Assembly (NCBI GenBank): GCA_047974415.1
Contig: JBKECH010000006.1
Coordinates: forward strand, 1 to 6,214
Direction: 5' to 3'
Source: JBKEAJ01 sp047974415
Lineage (GTDB): Bacteria > Bacteroidota > Bacteroidia > Bacteroidales > Prolixibacteraceae
DNA length: 6,214 bases
Below, one piece after another: positions 1-5,679 of the stretch. The notes below the pieces were generated by a model. The model did no database searches and was not told the DNA's origin. It was given only the letters and a program-made list of their open reading frames with translations. The first letter of the stretch is position 1. Every line of letters starts with the position of its first letter. A program made the position numbers and the translations under genes.

Positions 1-113
1 GAGGTCTCGTCAAAACCTATAGTCTCTAAACCTACTATGTCATCTTCGATATGCGCCTTGGATATCCAATAGTGAAACACTCTCCAAAGCCTATTTGGGT
101 ACACTCCTAATAC
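1..113 (-). pseudogene. ISL3-family transposase, internal fragment (continues off left edge)
   Basis: Read on the minus strand from 113 to 1, this open frame gives about 37 residues, including GVYPNRLWRVFHYW and ending IGFDET. In ISL3 transposases this stretch links the N-terminal DNA-binding region to the DDE catalytic core, and the Asp of GFDET matches the first catalytic acid (the DET.. motif). There is no start codon of its own. The upstream in-frame sequence (116-218) is unrelated and reaches a stop at 219-221. Joined to the fragment at 2127-2503 across one copy of ACTG, it gives ...ISKAAS-V-LGVYPNRLW..., which fits the family with no gap. The rest of the catalytic domain lies outside the window. 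I see the frame and motif directly. The family assignment rests on remembered ISL3 consensus and on the match to the other fragment. Confidence 0.72.
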
Positions 114-115
114 TG
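112..115. repeat. ACTG, left copy of a putative 4-bp target-site duplication
   Basis: This ACTG and the one at 2127-2130 bound the 2,011-bp segment 116-2126. Deleting the segment plus one copy restores a continuous ISL3 transposase frame (codons GCA TCA GTA TTA GGA on the minus strand). The base just outside the repeat differs at each junction, so the duplication is exactly 4 bp. A 4-bp match by chance is possible; the exact frame repair is what makes it persuasive. Confidence 0.55.
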
Positions 116-206
116 TAAAGGGGGGTATATCAAATGTCCACACCTCCAAAACGCACCAAGCCCAACAAAGACAAAGAGTTATGAGTCCGACCGACTTCGA
201 GAGAAA

Positions 207-315
207 GTTTAATCGGGTTTAATTTTGGTTTAATTTGGTGTGGGTTTGATTTCGACCTTGGAAGGCTTGTAGGCTTTGTTTGGTGGGGTTTGACGATGGT
301 TTGAGGTGGTTTAAT
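207..315. repeat. Helically spaced GTTTRA/GTTTG motifs
   Basis: GTTTAAT occurs at 207, 217, 228 and 309. GTTTGA or GTTTGG occurs at 244, 278, 288 and 299. Within the clusters the start-to-start spacings are 10 and 11 bp (207/217/228), then 10, 11 and 10 bp (278/288/299/309), about one helical turn each, so short A-tracts (AAAC on the minus strand) lie on one face of the DNA. This could make intrinsically curved DNA, form iteron-like protein sites, or be the residue of a decayed 21-bp tandem repeat. No protein partner is evident in the window. Confidence 0.55.
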
Positions 316-562
316 ACAGTGGCGAGGATTTGAGTTTTTAGGCTTAATTCTCGCCTTCTTTGTGCCTTTTTTGCTCGTTTTAGTGCAGAATGCGAATGGG
401 TGCAAGCTAAATGTACGTTTACTGCCATATACCGCCCCAAATGGCTATTCTGCCACTTTGCCCCTATTGTTTCGTACTATGCGAGTGTTTGCAAAGCTTG
501 CAAGCCAGTGGGATAGATGAGTTACGCAATCTTCCTAATTAACATAAAACGTTATTTTTAGC

Positions 563-584
563 AATGGGTGCGGAAATGGGTGCG
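563..584. repeat. 12-bp tandem repeat AATGGGTGCGGA / AATGGGTGCGAA
   Basis: AATGGGTGCG occurs at 563-572 and 575-584, so the unit is 12 bp with two copies. A third partial copy, AATGGGTGC, lies at 395-403. The region is non-coding and the role is unknown. Direct repeats of this size near an element end could be recombinase or regulator sites, but nothing else supports that. Confidence 0.4.
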
Positions 585-675
585 AAATCCTCATAGTTTT
601 TAGGCTACTTAAACGCCCCCGATAAAGACAATAATACAACCGAATAAACCCCCAATAGTAAATAACGACAGTTGT

Positions 676-707
676 AAAAATACCCATCCGATAAACCGAA
701 TGGGTAT
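676..707 (-). terminator. Intrinsic terminator for the lipoprotein gene
   Basis: ATACCCAT (680-687) pairs perfectly with ATGGGTAT (700-707). After one mismatch, two further G-C pairs extend the stem, leaving a 6-nt loop. On the minus strand the stem is followed directly by four T residues (679-676). It sits about 80 bp beyond the stop codon of the minus-strand gene at 788-1525, as expected for a rho-independent terminator of that transcript. Confidence 0.7.
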
Positions 708-787
708 AATTAGCACCTAACTTTTATTATTTCAGTTAGTTAGATGCTTGTTGGGTAATATGGGTAAATACAGTGCCGAATAAGTGA

Positions 788-1525
788 TTATCTGTAATTA
801 ATAACTCTTTCGGTTAGCTGAGTCGCTTTGCCGTTTTCGTATTCAATACGCTCAATCCAGTTCTGTTTGTCATCAAGCTTGTATTTATATGTGATTACAT
901 CTTTTACATCTCCTGTTTTTGGATCAAGCCTATCTTCTTGAGTGTGCAGATTGTCTTTATATGTATTAATTTCCCACTGTTGTATGTCTACACCATTCAT
1001 AAGCCATTTAAATTCCACAATACGCTCCTTATCGTCATATGTATAATAACTTACAGACTTCGTTCCATCGTCTTTTATTTCTATGACTGTCTTCTTTTTG
1101 CAGTCTTCTGCCAAAGTGTGAATGATTGTATCTGAGGTTAATTTACCCTCTTCCTCCTTTTTTATTACCCAAATGGTTTTGATATCATCTTTAAATACAC
1201 GTACTCCTTTTGATGTAAACTCCAAATAATCGCTACGTTGTGTGGTGTGAGAAATTGCTTCTCCATTTTTGTATGTAGTCGTTGATTTGTAAGTTTCTTC
1301 TCCATCTTCATCATAAAAAATCATTGTGGTTAAATTTCCATTCTCATTAAATTTGAAATCACGAACTTCAATAAGATCTTCCTTTATAACCTCTCCAAAT
1401 TTCTCTGATGCTTCATAGTTACTCTCTCTTGTTGACTCTACATCTCCATTAAGAAAGGAGTCATTATTTGTTTTACAAGCAAACAGCATTCCTGCTAAAA
1501 TTGTAAGTAAAAATAGTTTCTTCAT
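788..1525 (-). CDS. Small lipoprotein with YD/MORN-like repeated strands, function unknown
   Basis: The protein has 245 residues. I chose the ATG at 1525 because it gives MKKLFLLTILAGMLFAC, a type II signal peptide with a lipobox (LFAC) and lipidated Cys17; the longer open frame up to 1627 only overlaps the repressor. Residues after Cys are acidic and polar (KTNNDS), compatible with surface export in Bacteroidetes. The mature part has repeating beta-type units such as FNENGNLTTMIFYDEDGEE, TTYKNGEA, YYTYDDKERIVEF and a last motif DKQNWIERIEYENGK, reminiscent of YD-repeat or YwqK/MORN-like lipoproteins frequent in Bacteroides and Prevotella. No catalytic motif is seen. The gene starts 25 bp after the S24 repressor stop on the same strand, so co-transcription is likely, and a terminator follows at 676-707. 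By position it could be a lysogenic-conversion or exclusion lipoprotein, but that is inference only. Confidence 0.8.
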   Translation of the reverse strand: MKKLFLLTILAGMLFACKTNNDSFLNGDVESTRESNYEASEKFGEVIKEDLIEVRDFKFNENGNLTTMIFYDEDGEETYKSTTTYKNGEAISHTTQRSDYLEFTSKGVRVFKDDIKTIWVIKKEEEGKLTSDTIIHTLAEDCKKKTVIEIKDDGTKSVSYYTYDDKERIVEFKWLMNGVDIQQWEINTYKDNLHTQEDRLDPKTGDVKDVITYKYKLDDKQNWIERIEYENGKATQLTERVINYR

Positions 1526-1550
1526 ATTGTAATATTTAATGTTGAGTTTG

Positions 1551-1898
1551 TTATAGTGCAACCTTTTGATACTTAGCAAGGACACGCCAAATGGAGCGAA
1601 CAAGCGATTTAGGCAGTTCTGCATCATCTACATTGGGATTATAGGAGTGTATAGAGATAGTGTTTTTGTCCGATCCCTTGTGTAGTTCCTTGAGTAGTCG
1701 GCGGTCGTCTTTCAGTACGATAACATAAACAGCATCCTCTCCTGTCTCTATGTATTCGTGCCAATTTTCCACCTCTCTAATCTGAACAATTGTACCAGGG
1801 GGGTAATGTGGCACCATACTGTTTCCTGAGACAGGTAATGCTCGGTCTGTTTCTCTAGCATTTGCAAACGGAACCATCTCCATTATATATTCGCCCAC
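1551..1898 (-). pseudogene. S24 (LexA/CI-like) repressor, C-terminal peptidase domain, cut off by a frameshift
   Basis: The 115-residue frame (GTG at 1898; an internal ATG lies at 1883) holds the S24 fold. LPVSGNSMVPHYPPG carries the nucleophile Ser27 in the G-N-S-M motif, and DDRRLLKEL has the general-base Lys70. The C-terminus SIWRVLAKYQKVAL is the usual closing strand. In S24 repressors this domain dimerises and cleaves itself when RecA filaments form, releasing repression. Here it is separated from its upstream part by a minus-one shift at the five-G run 1921-1925. Adding one G gives IPLYNMDAVGGVSNSEYDVG, a smooth family-like join. The missing HTH and the frameshift suggest a non-functional repressor. 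It could also be expressed as a free S24 domain, or after slippage on the G run. The lipoprotein gene follows 25 bp downstream. Confidence 0.75.
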
Positions 1899-2503
1899 GT
1901 CATACTCACTATTAGAGACACCCCCACCGCATCCATATTGTATAATGGAATTAAGGTGTATTTCTCAGCATTTTTAAAGTGAAAATCACTATCTTTATCA
2001 GGCAAAAGGTTAGATTTATCAGGGCTTTCGGATTCTTGTATATTTGATTTCAACATCTCTCCTTCGCCCGTAAGTAGCCAAGTAGGATTGAGATCCGAAT
2101 ATGTAGATAAGATATTTTCTACCTTAACTGATGCCGCTTTAGAGATAGGCATCTCATTTTCTATTAGTAGCATACTAAAAGCCTCAAACAACAATGTGAA
2201 TCCACTCTCTGGACGAGCCCATGGTACAGCTTGCGTTTTAACTTTGCCATTACTATCCTTAATTCTAGGAACTTTACAATGCAAGTAACAATGGTGCTGA
2301 AAGAAGTTTAGATGTTGCCAAGTGCGCTCTACGGTATCGTGCGCAGTGTATAACTGACCATCTGATCCCTTAAATTTATGACCTCGAACAAATCGAATAT
2401 AAATATCCAACTGTAGATTCTCTTTATCAAATGTGATACGTTCAACTTCCCATGGCATTTCTAATCCAAGGGCTAAAGCAAATATTTCTTGTGAATTTTC
2501 CAT
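1883..2503 (-). CDS. Chimeric ORF: ISL3 transposase N-terminus fused in frame to S24 repressor linker
   Basis: There are 206 residues from the ATG at 2503 (MENSQEIFALALGLEMPW); the frame extends to a TTG at 2509, which is less likely. Residues 1-125 are ISL3 transposase, with AHDTVERTWQHLNFF, the region around HCKVPR, then PWARPESGFTLLFEA and NEMPISKAAS; in the family this part binds the element ends. At residue 126 the sequence switches to a phage-repressor segment, ENILSTYSDLNPTWLLTGEG (about 129-148), which normally directly follows the XRE helix-turn-helix. A Ser/Asp/Lys-rich linker and IPLYNMDAVG (185-194) follow. The frame leaves the family at the G run 1921-1925 and ends after an unrelated tail, SLIVSMTWANI. 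The chimera replaces the repressor HTH with a transposase DNA-binding region. I consider it most likely a by-product of insertion, but it is an intact start plus a full-length N-terminal region, so a stable protein is conceivable. Confidence 0.72.
   Translation of the reverse strand: MENSQEIFALALGLEMPWEVERITFDKENLQLDIYIRFVRGHKFKGSDGQLYTAHDTVERTWQHLNFFQHHCYLHCKVPRIKDSNGKVKTQAVPWARPESGFTLLFEAFSMLLIENEMPISKAASVKVENILSTYSDLNPTWLLTGEGEMLKSNIQESESPDKSNLLPDKDSDFHFKNAEKYTLIPLYNMDAVGVSLIVSMTWANI
1921..1925 (-). other. Five-G run at the frameshift in the repressor
   Basis: The minus strand reads GCG GTG GGG GTG TCT. The upstream frame matches S24 repressors up to this point, and the downstream frame matches from GGT GTC onward. 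One extra G (six in place of five) joins them without any other change. The run is therefore a single-base deletion, a slippage site or a sequencing error. Confidence 0.65.
2127..2130. repeat. ACTG, right copy of the putative 4-bp target-site duplication
   Basis: This is the partner of ACTG at 112-115. On the minus strand the transposase reads GCA TCA GT up to this point and then departs into the repressor sequence (TAAGGTAGAA). The continuing transposase begins after the other copy with A TTA GGA. Confidence 0.55.
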
Positions 2504-2506
2504 GCA

Positions 2507-2514
2507 CAAAAATA
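2507..2514 (-). promoter_or_regulatory. TATTTTTG, candidate Bacteroidales -7 box of the ISL3 transposase
   Basis: The minus strand reads TATTTTTG-TGC-ATG, matching the Bacteroidales consensus TAnnTTTG with only 3 bases to the start codon. A TTTG lies 23 bp upstream, in DNA outside the element, so the -33 spacing is not ideal. If used, the transcript would start at or very near the ATG and be almost leaderless. Confidence 0.35.
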
Positions 2515-2533
2515 AAATTTATTTCCGATACCC
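2515..2533 (-). repeat. Probable ISL3 terminal inverted repeat (one end)
   Basis: Read on the minus strand, this begins GGGTATCGGAAATAAATTT and lies 30 bp before the transposase ATG. ISL3-family ends typically start with GG or GGG a short distance from the transposase gene. The matching repeat at the other end is outside the window, so the boundary at 2533 is inferred. Confidence 0.45.
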
Positions 2534-2641
2534 ACTACAAACGACATAGAGCCGTTTTTCTTTGCGGGCATGAATAAAATAGAAGAGACGATAAATCCGG
2601 AAGTCTTGAAAGACATGACAGAGTGGATAAAGAAGCAATAA
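2534..2641 (+). pseudogene. Possible 3' remnant of a gene cut by the ISL3 element
   Basis: Starting right at the presumed element end, the plus strand is open to a TAA at 2639-2641 and encodes a tail ending FFFAGMNKIEETINPEVL followed by KDMTEWIKKQ. The composition (charged amphipathic helix, Trp, normal codons) looks like a genuine protein C-terminus. The frame continues back into the element as far as a stop at 2513-2515, so no start exists outside the element except the ATG at 2570. It would be convergent with the regulator gene that ends at 2702. The family is not recognised, and chance remains a fair alternative for about 35 residues. From 2642 to 2701 I see nothing. Confidence 0.3.
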
Positions 2642-2701
2642 GAAGCAGGCCAGATGAGAAGACTGCCACAGATAGTTACCACAATTATGGCACTTCATGT
2701 G

Positions 2702-5599
2702 TTATATGTCGATGTTTCTACTGTTTACAAACTCTGATGGTGTCATACCGAACTCTTTCTTGAAGCATGATGAGAAGTATTTCGGGTCGTTGAATCCCAC
2801 TTTATAAGCCAGTTCGTTGATACGTGACTCAGGGTGTTCATTGAGCTGTTTATATGCTGTTTTCAATCTGATGGAGCGTATGAAGCCAGATGCGTTCATA
2901 CCTGTCAGTGCTTTCAGCTTGTTGAAAAGTGTTGCTCGGCTTACTGTCAGATAGACGGCGAGGTCCATAGGGCCAAAATCCATGTTAGACAGGTTCATGT
3001 TGACGCACTCTATGGCCTTCAAGAGCAGCTGCTCGTCAGCGTCGGAATAGTTAAGGTCTTTTATCTCGAAATGCAGCTGATCCTTTTTTTGCAGACTGTC
3101 GCCCTTCTGCGGCTTGCTATTATGATCTATGATTATTTGCGGTTTCTCGCTGCCTACGGAGAGTTTGATTTTGTTCTTTGTCATCATCTTCTGGCGGACG
3201 TGGCGTGTGGTCTTCCATACCGCAATTCCAAATATGAGCAAATAGATGGTGTACGCCCACCTTGTTTCCCAGAATGGAGGCTCTACGGTGATGGCGATAG
3301 ACTGCGTCTTGCTCCACATACCATCGTTGTCACGGGCTTTTATTTCAAAGGTGTAGTTGCCGTCGTCAAGATAGTTGTAGCTGACTTTGCGCTCGGTGGT
3401 GTATTGCCACTCACTGTCAAGTCCTTGCAGACGGTATGCGTAGAGCGTGTGAATCTTGGAGTCGTAATTGAGGCTAGCGAAGATTACCGAAAAGCCCTTG
3501 ACCGATGCCGGTATGTTCATCTTACGTACATAGGTCGGCATCAACGGCGAGATGTCCTGGCGCGTGATGGAGTCGAGATTTTCCAGTTGCTGTCCGTCGA
3601 TAAGCAGTCCTGTGATTGCTATGGCGGGTTCGTATTCTGGGGTGTTTTCGTTGGCGGGATTAAAGGAGAACAGTCCGTTGCTTGTGCCGAAGAATATATC
3701 CCCATCTTTCTGTGCCACGGCGTTTTGTTCAATGAAGTTGCCGGGCAGACCATGCGACATTGTGTATATCCTTACTTTGTCTTTCTGCTTTCCGTTTGTG
3801 CTTATGCGCACTAGACCCTGGTTGGTGCCTATCCATAGCTGCCCTTGTGCGTCGGAGATGATTGAGTTCACCATGTCACCAGGCAGATGATAGAAGTCGT
3901 GCACGGATACAAAGCGGCTTTCCTTTTTGTCAAACAAACACAGGCCACCGCCTTCTGTTCCAGCCCATATTTGTCCGTTGGCGGCTGTGAAAATGCATGT
4001 GGTGTTGTCTACAGACATGCCGTTGTTCTTTGAACTGAATACCTGCGCCTTTAATGTGGCAGGGGCGTCAGGGCTTCCGGTAAGGCGCACAACACCGTCG
4101 TTGAGCGTCGCTATCCATGCAGTGCCGTCAGAAGCAAAATCAATGGCGTTGATTTGTCCTTTCAGTACGTCGGAAATGGCTTGAAGTTGCTGTGTCACTA
4201 TGCGCCCGTTGGCGAGGCGAACGCAAAGTCCTTTGTATGTAGCCGCCCATAGGTTTCCGTTTCTGTCCTCCTTCGCCATAAACACGTGGTTGCCATACAG
4301 CAAGTCGCCTTTTTTTGAAGTCTCGTGCCTCACAACCTCTCCGTTGTACAGCTCATAAATGCCGTCTTCCATTGTAGAGATAAAGATGTGTCCGCTGTGT
4401 TGGCCTAAGGAGATATTCAACGGTACGATATTCGAAAGAAGCGTTTTGGTGATGCCGTTCTGTCTGTATTCCACCCTATTGTTAATGGCGGTCCATAAGC
4501 CGCCATCCCTGCCTATGGCGATGCCAAGTATGCGTTGTGTCTTGAGGTCGCTGTAGGTTTGGAATAGGTTATCCACCCGTTGCACCTTCAGTATACCTTT
4601 TCCTTGGGTGCTTAGCCACATAGTACCCATGTAGTCCTGCGCTATGTCCAGAACTTCGGTATGGGGAATATTGCTGAACAACAGACTTCCGTCGTAGAGT
4701 TCGGACGATATTCCGTTGTTTTTTATTATGACAACACCCCTAGATGTGCCCATCCATATGCTTCCATCCTCTTTGTCCTCACAGAGACTCAATACATAGT
4801 CGTCTTCTTTAGAGCCTGTTTTCTGCGACGGTTTGATTTGTTGTATGCTAGGATTGCCGGAGGATGGCAGTGTAAGCAGGCGGAATACGCCTCCATTGTA
4901 TGATGCCGCCCAAATGCGTTCGCGGCTATCACAGAGAATAGAGCGGAAGCATATCTCGCCATTGAGGTTTGAATAGTGCGTGAAGTGTTTGCGCACGGTG
5001 TCATAATGATATATGCCGTGCCCCCATGTCGCAATAACAATGTTGCCTTGCGTGTCCTCGCACATGTCCTGTATGTTGACATTAGTGGGCACATCACCGG
5101 TACTGTTTACCTTGGAAAGCACGTTCAGTCTGTCCGCTTTTTTGTCAAGCAGGGCTATGCCCCTTATCGTGCCTACGTACACCTGTTTATTTCTGCATAC
5201 AAGGATGTTGTTGACACGCTGACTGTCGAAGTCGGGAATGATGTATTGTTTCACCTTTCCCGTAGCTTTGTCAAGGTGGCAGTAGCCTATGTGCGTGCCT
5301 ATCAAAAGGCCGTTGTCGTGGTCGGGGGTGATGCTGATAACGTTATTGTTAGGAAGAAGGTGAGGGCGGATATGTGTGGACTTATATGGCAGAAAGGAGA
5401 ATCCGTCATATCTGTAAAGTCCGTAGAATGTAGCAATCCAAATAAAACCGTCATTGTCTTGCTTTATCTGGTGAATCATGCTGTTGGGCAGACCATCAGA
5501 ACTAGTGATAAAACTGAGCTGTTGCTCATGTGCCTCGCAGATATTGCCGAGGCACATGAGAGCTTTGAATAGGAGTATGTAGATTAGTCTTTTTTGCAT
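2702..5599 (-). CDS. Membrane-spanning propeller sensor with AraC-type DNA-binding domain (HTCS-like, no kinase or receiver)
   Basis: The protein has 965 residues. The ATG at 5599 was chosen because it gives a signal peptide (MQKRLIYILLFKALMCLGNICEA); a TTG at 5629 would add a non-signal-like prefix. Residues about 25-690 contain some 14 Reg_prop units (for example NGNLWAATYKGL, QGQLWIGTNQGLV), enough for two seven-bladed propellers. A Y_Y_Y domain (about 702-778; YRLQGLDSEW, DDGNYTFEIKARDNDGMWS) precedes one membrane helix (about 781-797). A basic, unstructured linker of roughly 55 residues leads to an AraC/HTH_18 domain (853-965) with both HTHs (LAVYLTVSRATLFNKLKALTG; INELAYKVGFNDPKYFSSCFKKEFGMTPSEF). 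Classical hybrid two-component regulators of carbohydrate loci are about 1,300-1,400 residues, with HisKA, HATPase_c and receiver between membrane and AraC; all three are absent and the frame is intact. It probably senses a periplasmic glycan and acts as a one-component, membrane-tethered activator. No target operon is in the window. Confidence 0.88.
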   Translation of the reverse strand: MQKRLIYILLFKALMCLGNICEAHEQQLSFITSSDGLPNSMIHQIKQDNDGFIWIATFYGLYRYDGFSFLPYKSTHIRPHLLPNNNVISITPDHDNGLLIGTHIGYCHLDKATGKVKQYIIPDFDSQRVNNILVCRNKQVYVGTIRGIALLDKKADRLNVLSKVNSTGDVPTNVNIQDMCEDTQGNIVIATWGHGIYHYDTVRKHFTHYSNLNGEICFRSILCDSRERIWAASYNGGVFRLLTLPSSGNPSIQQIKPSQKTGSKEDDYVLSLCEDKEDGSIWMGTSRGVVIIKNNGISSELYDGSLLFSNIPHTEVLDIAQDYMGTMWLSTQGKGILKVQRVDNLFQTYSDLKTQRILGIAIGRDGGLWTAINNRVEYRQNGITKTLLSNIVPLNISLGQHSGHIFISTMEDGIYELYNGEVVRHETSKKGDLLYGNHVFMAKEDRNGNLWAATYKGLCVRLANGRIVTQQLQAISDVLKGQINAIDFASDGTAWIATLNDGVVRLTGSPDAPATLKAQVFSSKNNGMSVDNTTCIFTAANGQIWAGTEGGGLCLFDKKESRFVSVHDFYHLPGDMVNSIISDAQGQLWIGTNQGLVRISTNGKQKDKVRIYTMSHGLPGNFIEQNAVAQKDGDIFFGTSNGLFSFNPANENTPEYEPAIAITGLLIDGQQLENLDSITRQDISPLMPTYVRKMNIPASVKGFSVIFASLNYDSKIHTLYAYRLQGLDSEWQYTTERKVSYNYLDDGNYTFEIKARDNDGMWSKTQSIAITVEPPFWETRWAYTIYLLIFGIAVWKTTRHVRQKMMTKNKIKLSVGSEKPQIIIDHNSKPQKGDSLQKKDQLHFEIKDLNYSDADEQLLLKAIECVNMNLSNMDFGPMDLAVYLTVSRATLFNKLKALTGMNASGFIRSIRLKTAYKQLNEHPESRINELAYKVGFNDPKYFSSCFKKEFGMTPSEFVNSRNIDI

Positions 5600-5679
5600 T
5601 GCTAAAGAATTGTTTCTGCAAAATAGCAAAAAAAATCACATGCGTAATTCGTTCGAGAAAATAGTTAGGGAAATCGCAT

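Larger units (their letters stand above)
116..787. other. Stretch without a convincing gene, left part of the inserted segment
   Basis: About 670 bp lie between the left insertion boundary and the lipoprotein stop codon. Two minus-strand frames are open here (130-405 and 219-440). Their translations are low in complexity, rich in Lys, Pro, Gln and Thr, and driven by the repeated AAAC units, and the 219-440 frame begins with TTG, so I do not call them genes. The region holds the spaced GTTTRA motifs (207-315), a 12-bp tandem repeat (563-584), a TTGCAA-AGC-TTGCAA dyad (489-503) and the terminator of the lipoprotein gene (676-707). I see no tRNA, CRISPR array or protein remnant. Confidence 0.5.
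116..2126. mobile_element. 2,011-bp segment inserted in the ISL3 transposase gene (unknown type)
   Basis: The segment is bounded by ACTG on both sides. Its ends read TAAAGGGGGGTATATC (left, plus strand) and TAAGGTAGAAAATATC (right, reverse complement), which agree at 10 of 16 positions, so any terminal inverted repeat is imperfect. Inside are a headless S24 repressor gene, a lipoprotein gene and a non-coding region. There is no recognisable transposase, integrase or resolvase. It is AT-rich: bases 1021-1080 have 20 G+C of 60, whereas 4201-4260 in the neighbouring regulator have 35 of 60. The right boundary falls inside the repressor gene, so the segment is either a fragment of a prophage or integrative element captured by recombination, or a non-autonomous element moved in trans. 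The type is not determined. Confidence 0.55.
1..2533 (-). mobile_element. ISL3-family insertion sequence, split by a 2-kb insertion; distal end outside window
   Basis: The element is read on the minus strand. Its start side is a probable terminal repeat, GGGTATCGG, at 2533-2525. Next come a short leader, the transposase N-terminus (2503-2127), an inserted foreign segment (2126-116), and the continuing transposase (113-1). The other end and its inverted repeat lie beyond the left edge. As it stands the transposase cannot be translated as one protein, so the copy is inactive unless helped in trans. Whether an 8-bp target duplication flanks it cannot be judged without the missing end; the candidate is the bases just right of 2533. 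Confidence 0.65.

Noticed and set aside
130..440. Two overlapping minus-strand open frames (130-405 and 219-440) as small genes
   Set aside because: Their residues are dominated by K/P/Q/T runs that come from the repeated AAAC units, the 219-440 frame starts with TTG, no domain is visible, and they overlap each other in different frames.
489..503. TTGCAA-AGC-TTGCAA as a regulator operator or terminator
   Set aside because: The 3-base spacer is too small for a hairpin loop, there is no adjacent T run or gene start, and one small dyad in 670 bp is expected by chance.
116..787. CRISPR array or tRNA/att site in the non-coding part of the insert
   Set aside because: No equal-length repeats with unique spacers, and no cloverleaf or tRNA T-arm sequence could be found by eye.
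2473..2682. Minus-strand 69-codon frame rich in Phe, Ile, Ser (possible membrane peptide)
   Set aside because: It crosses the ISL3 end and overlaps the transposase start in another frame, and it has no family-like motif. The opposite strand looks more protein-like.
2642..2701. Intrinsic terminator after the regulator stop codon
   Set aside because: Only weak 4-bp pairings (GCCA/TGGC type) without a following T run are visible.
2834..3814. Plus-strand 326-codon open frame opposite the regulator
   Set aside because: It is antisense to the well-supported propeller/AraC gene, Cys/Val-rich with no motif. The same holds for the other frames across 3120-5572.
4976..5572. Plus-strand 198-codon open frame
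   Set aside because: It is antisense to the propeller repeats of the regulator; its length is a by-product of their codon pattern.
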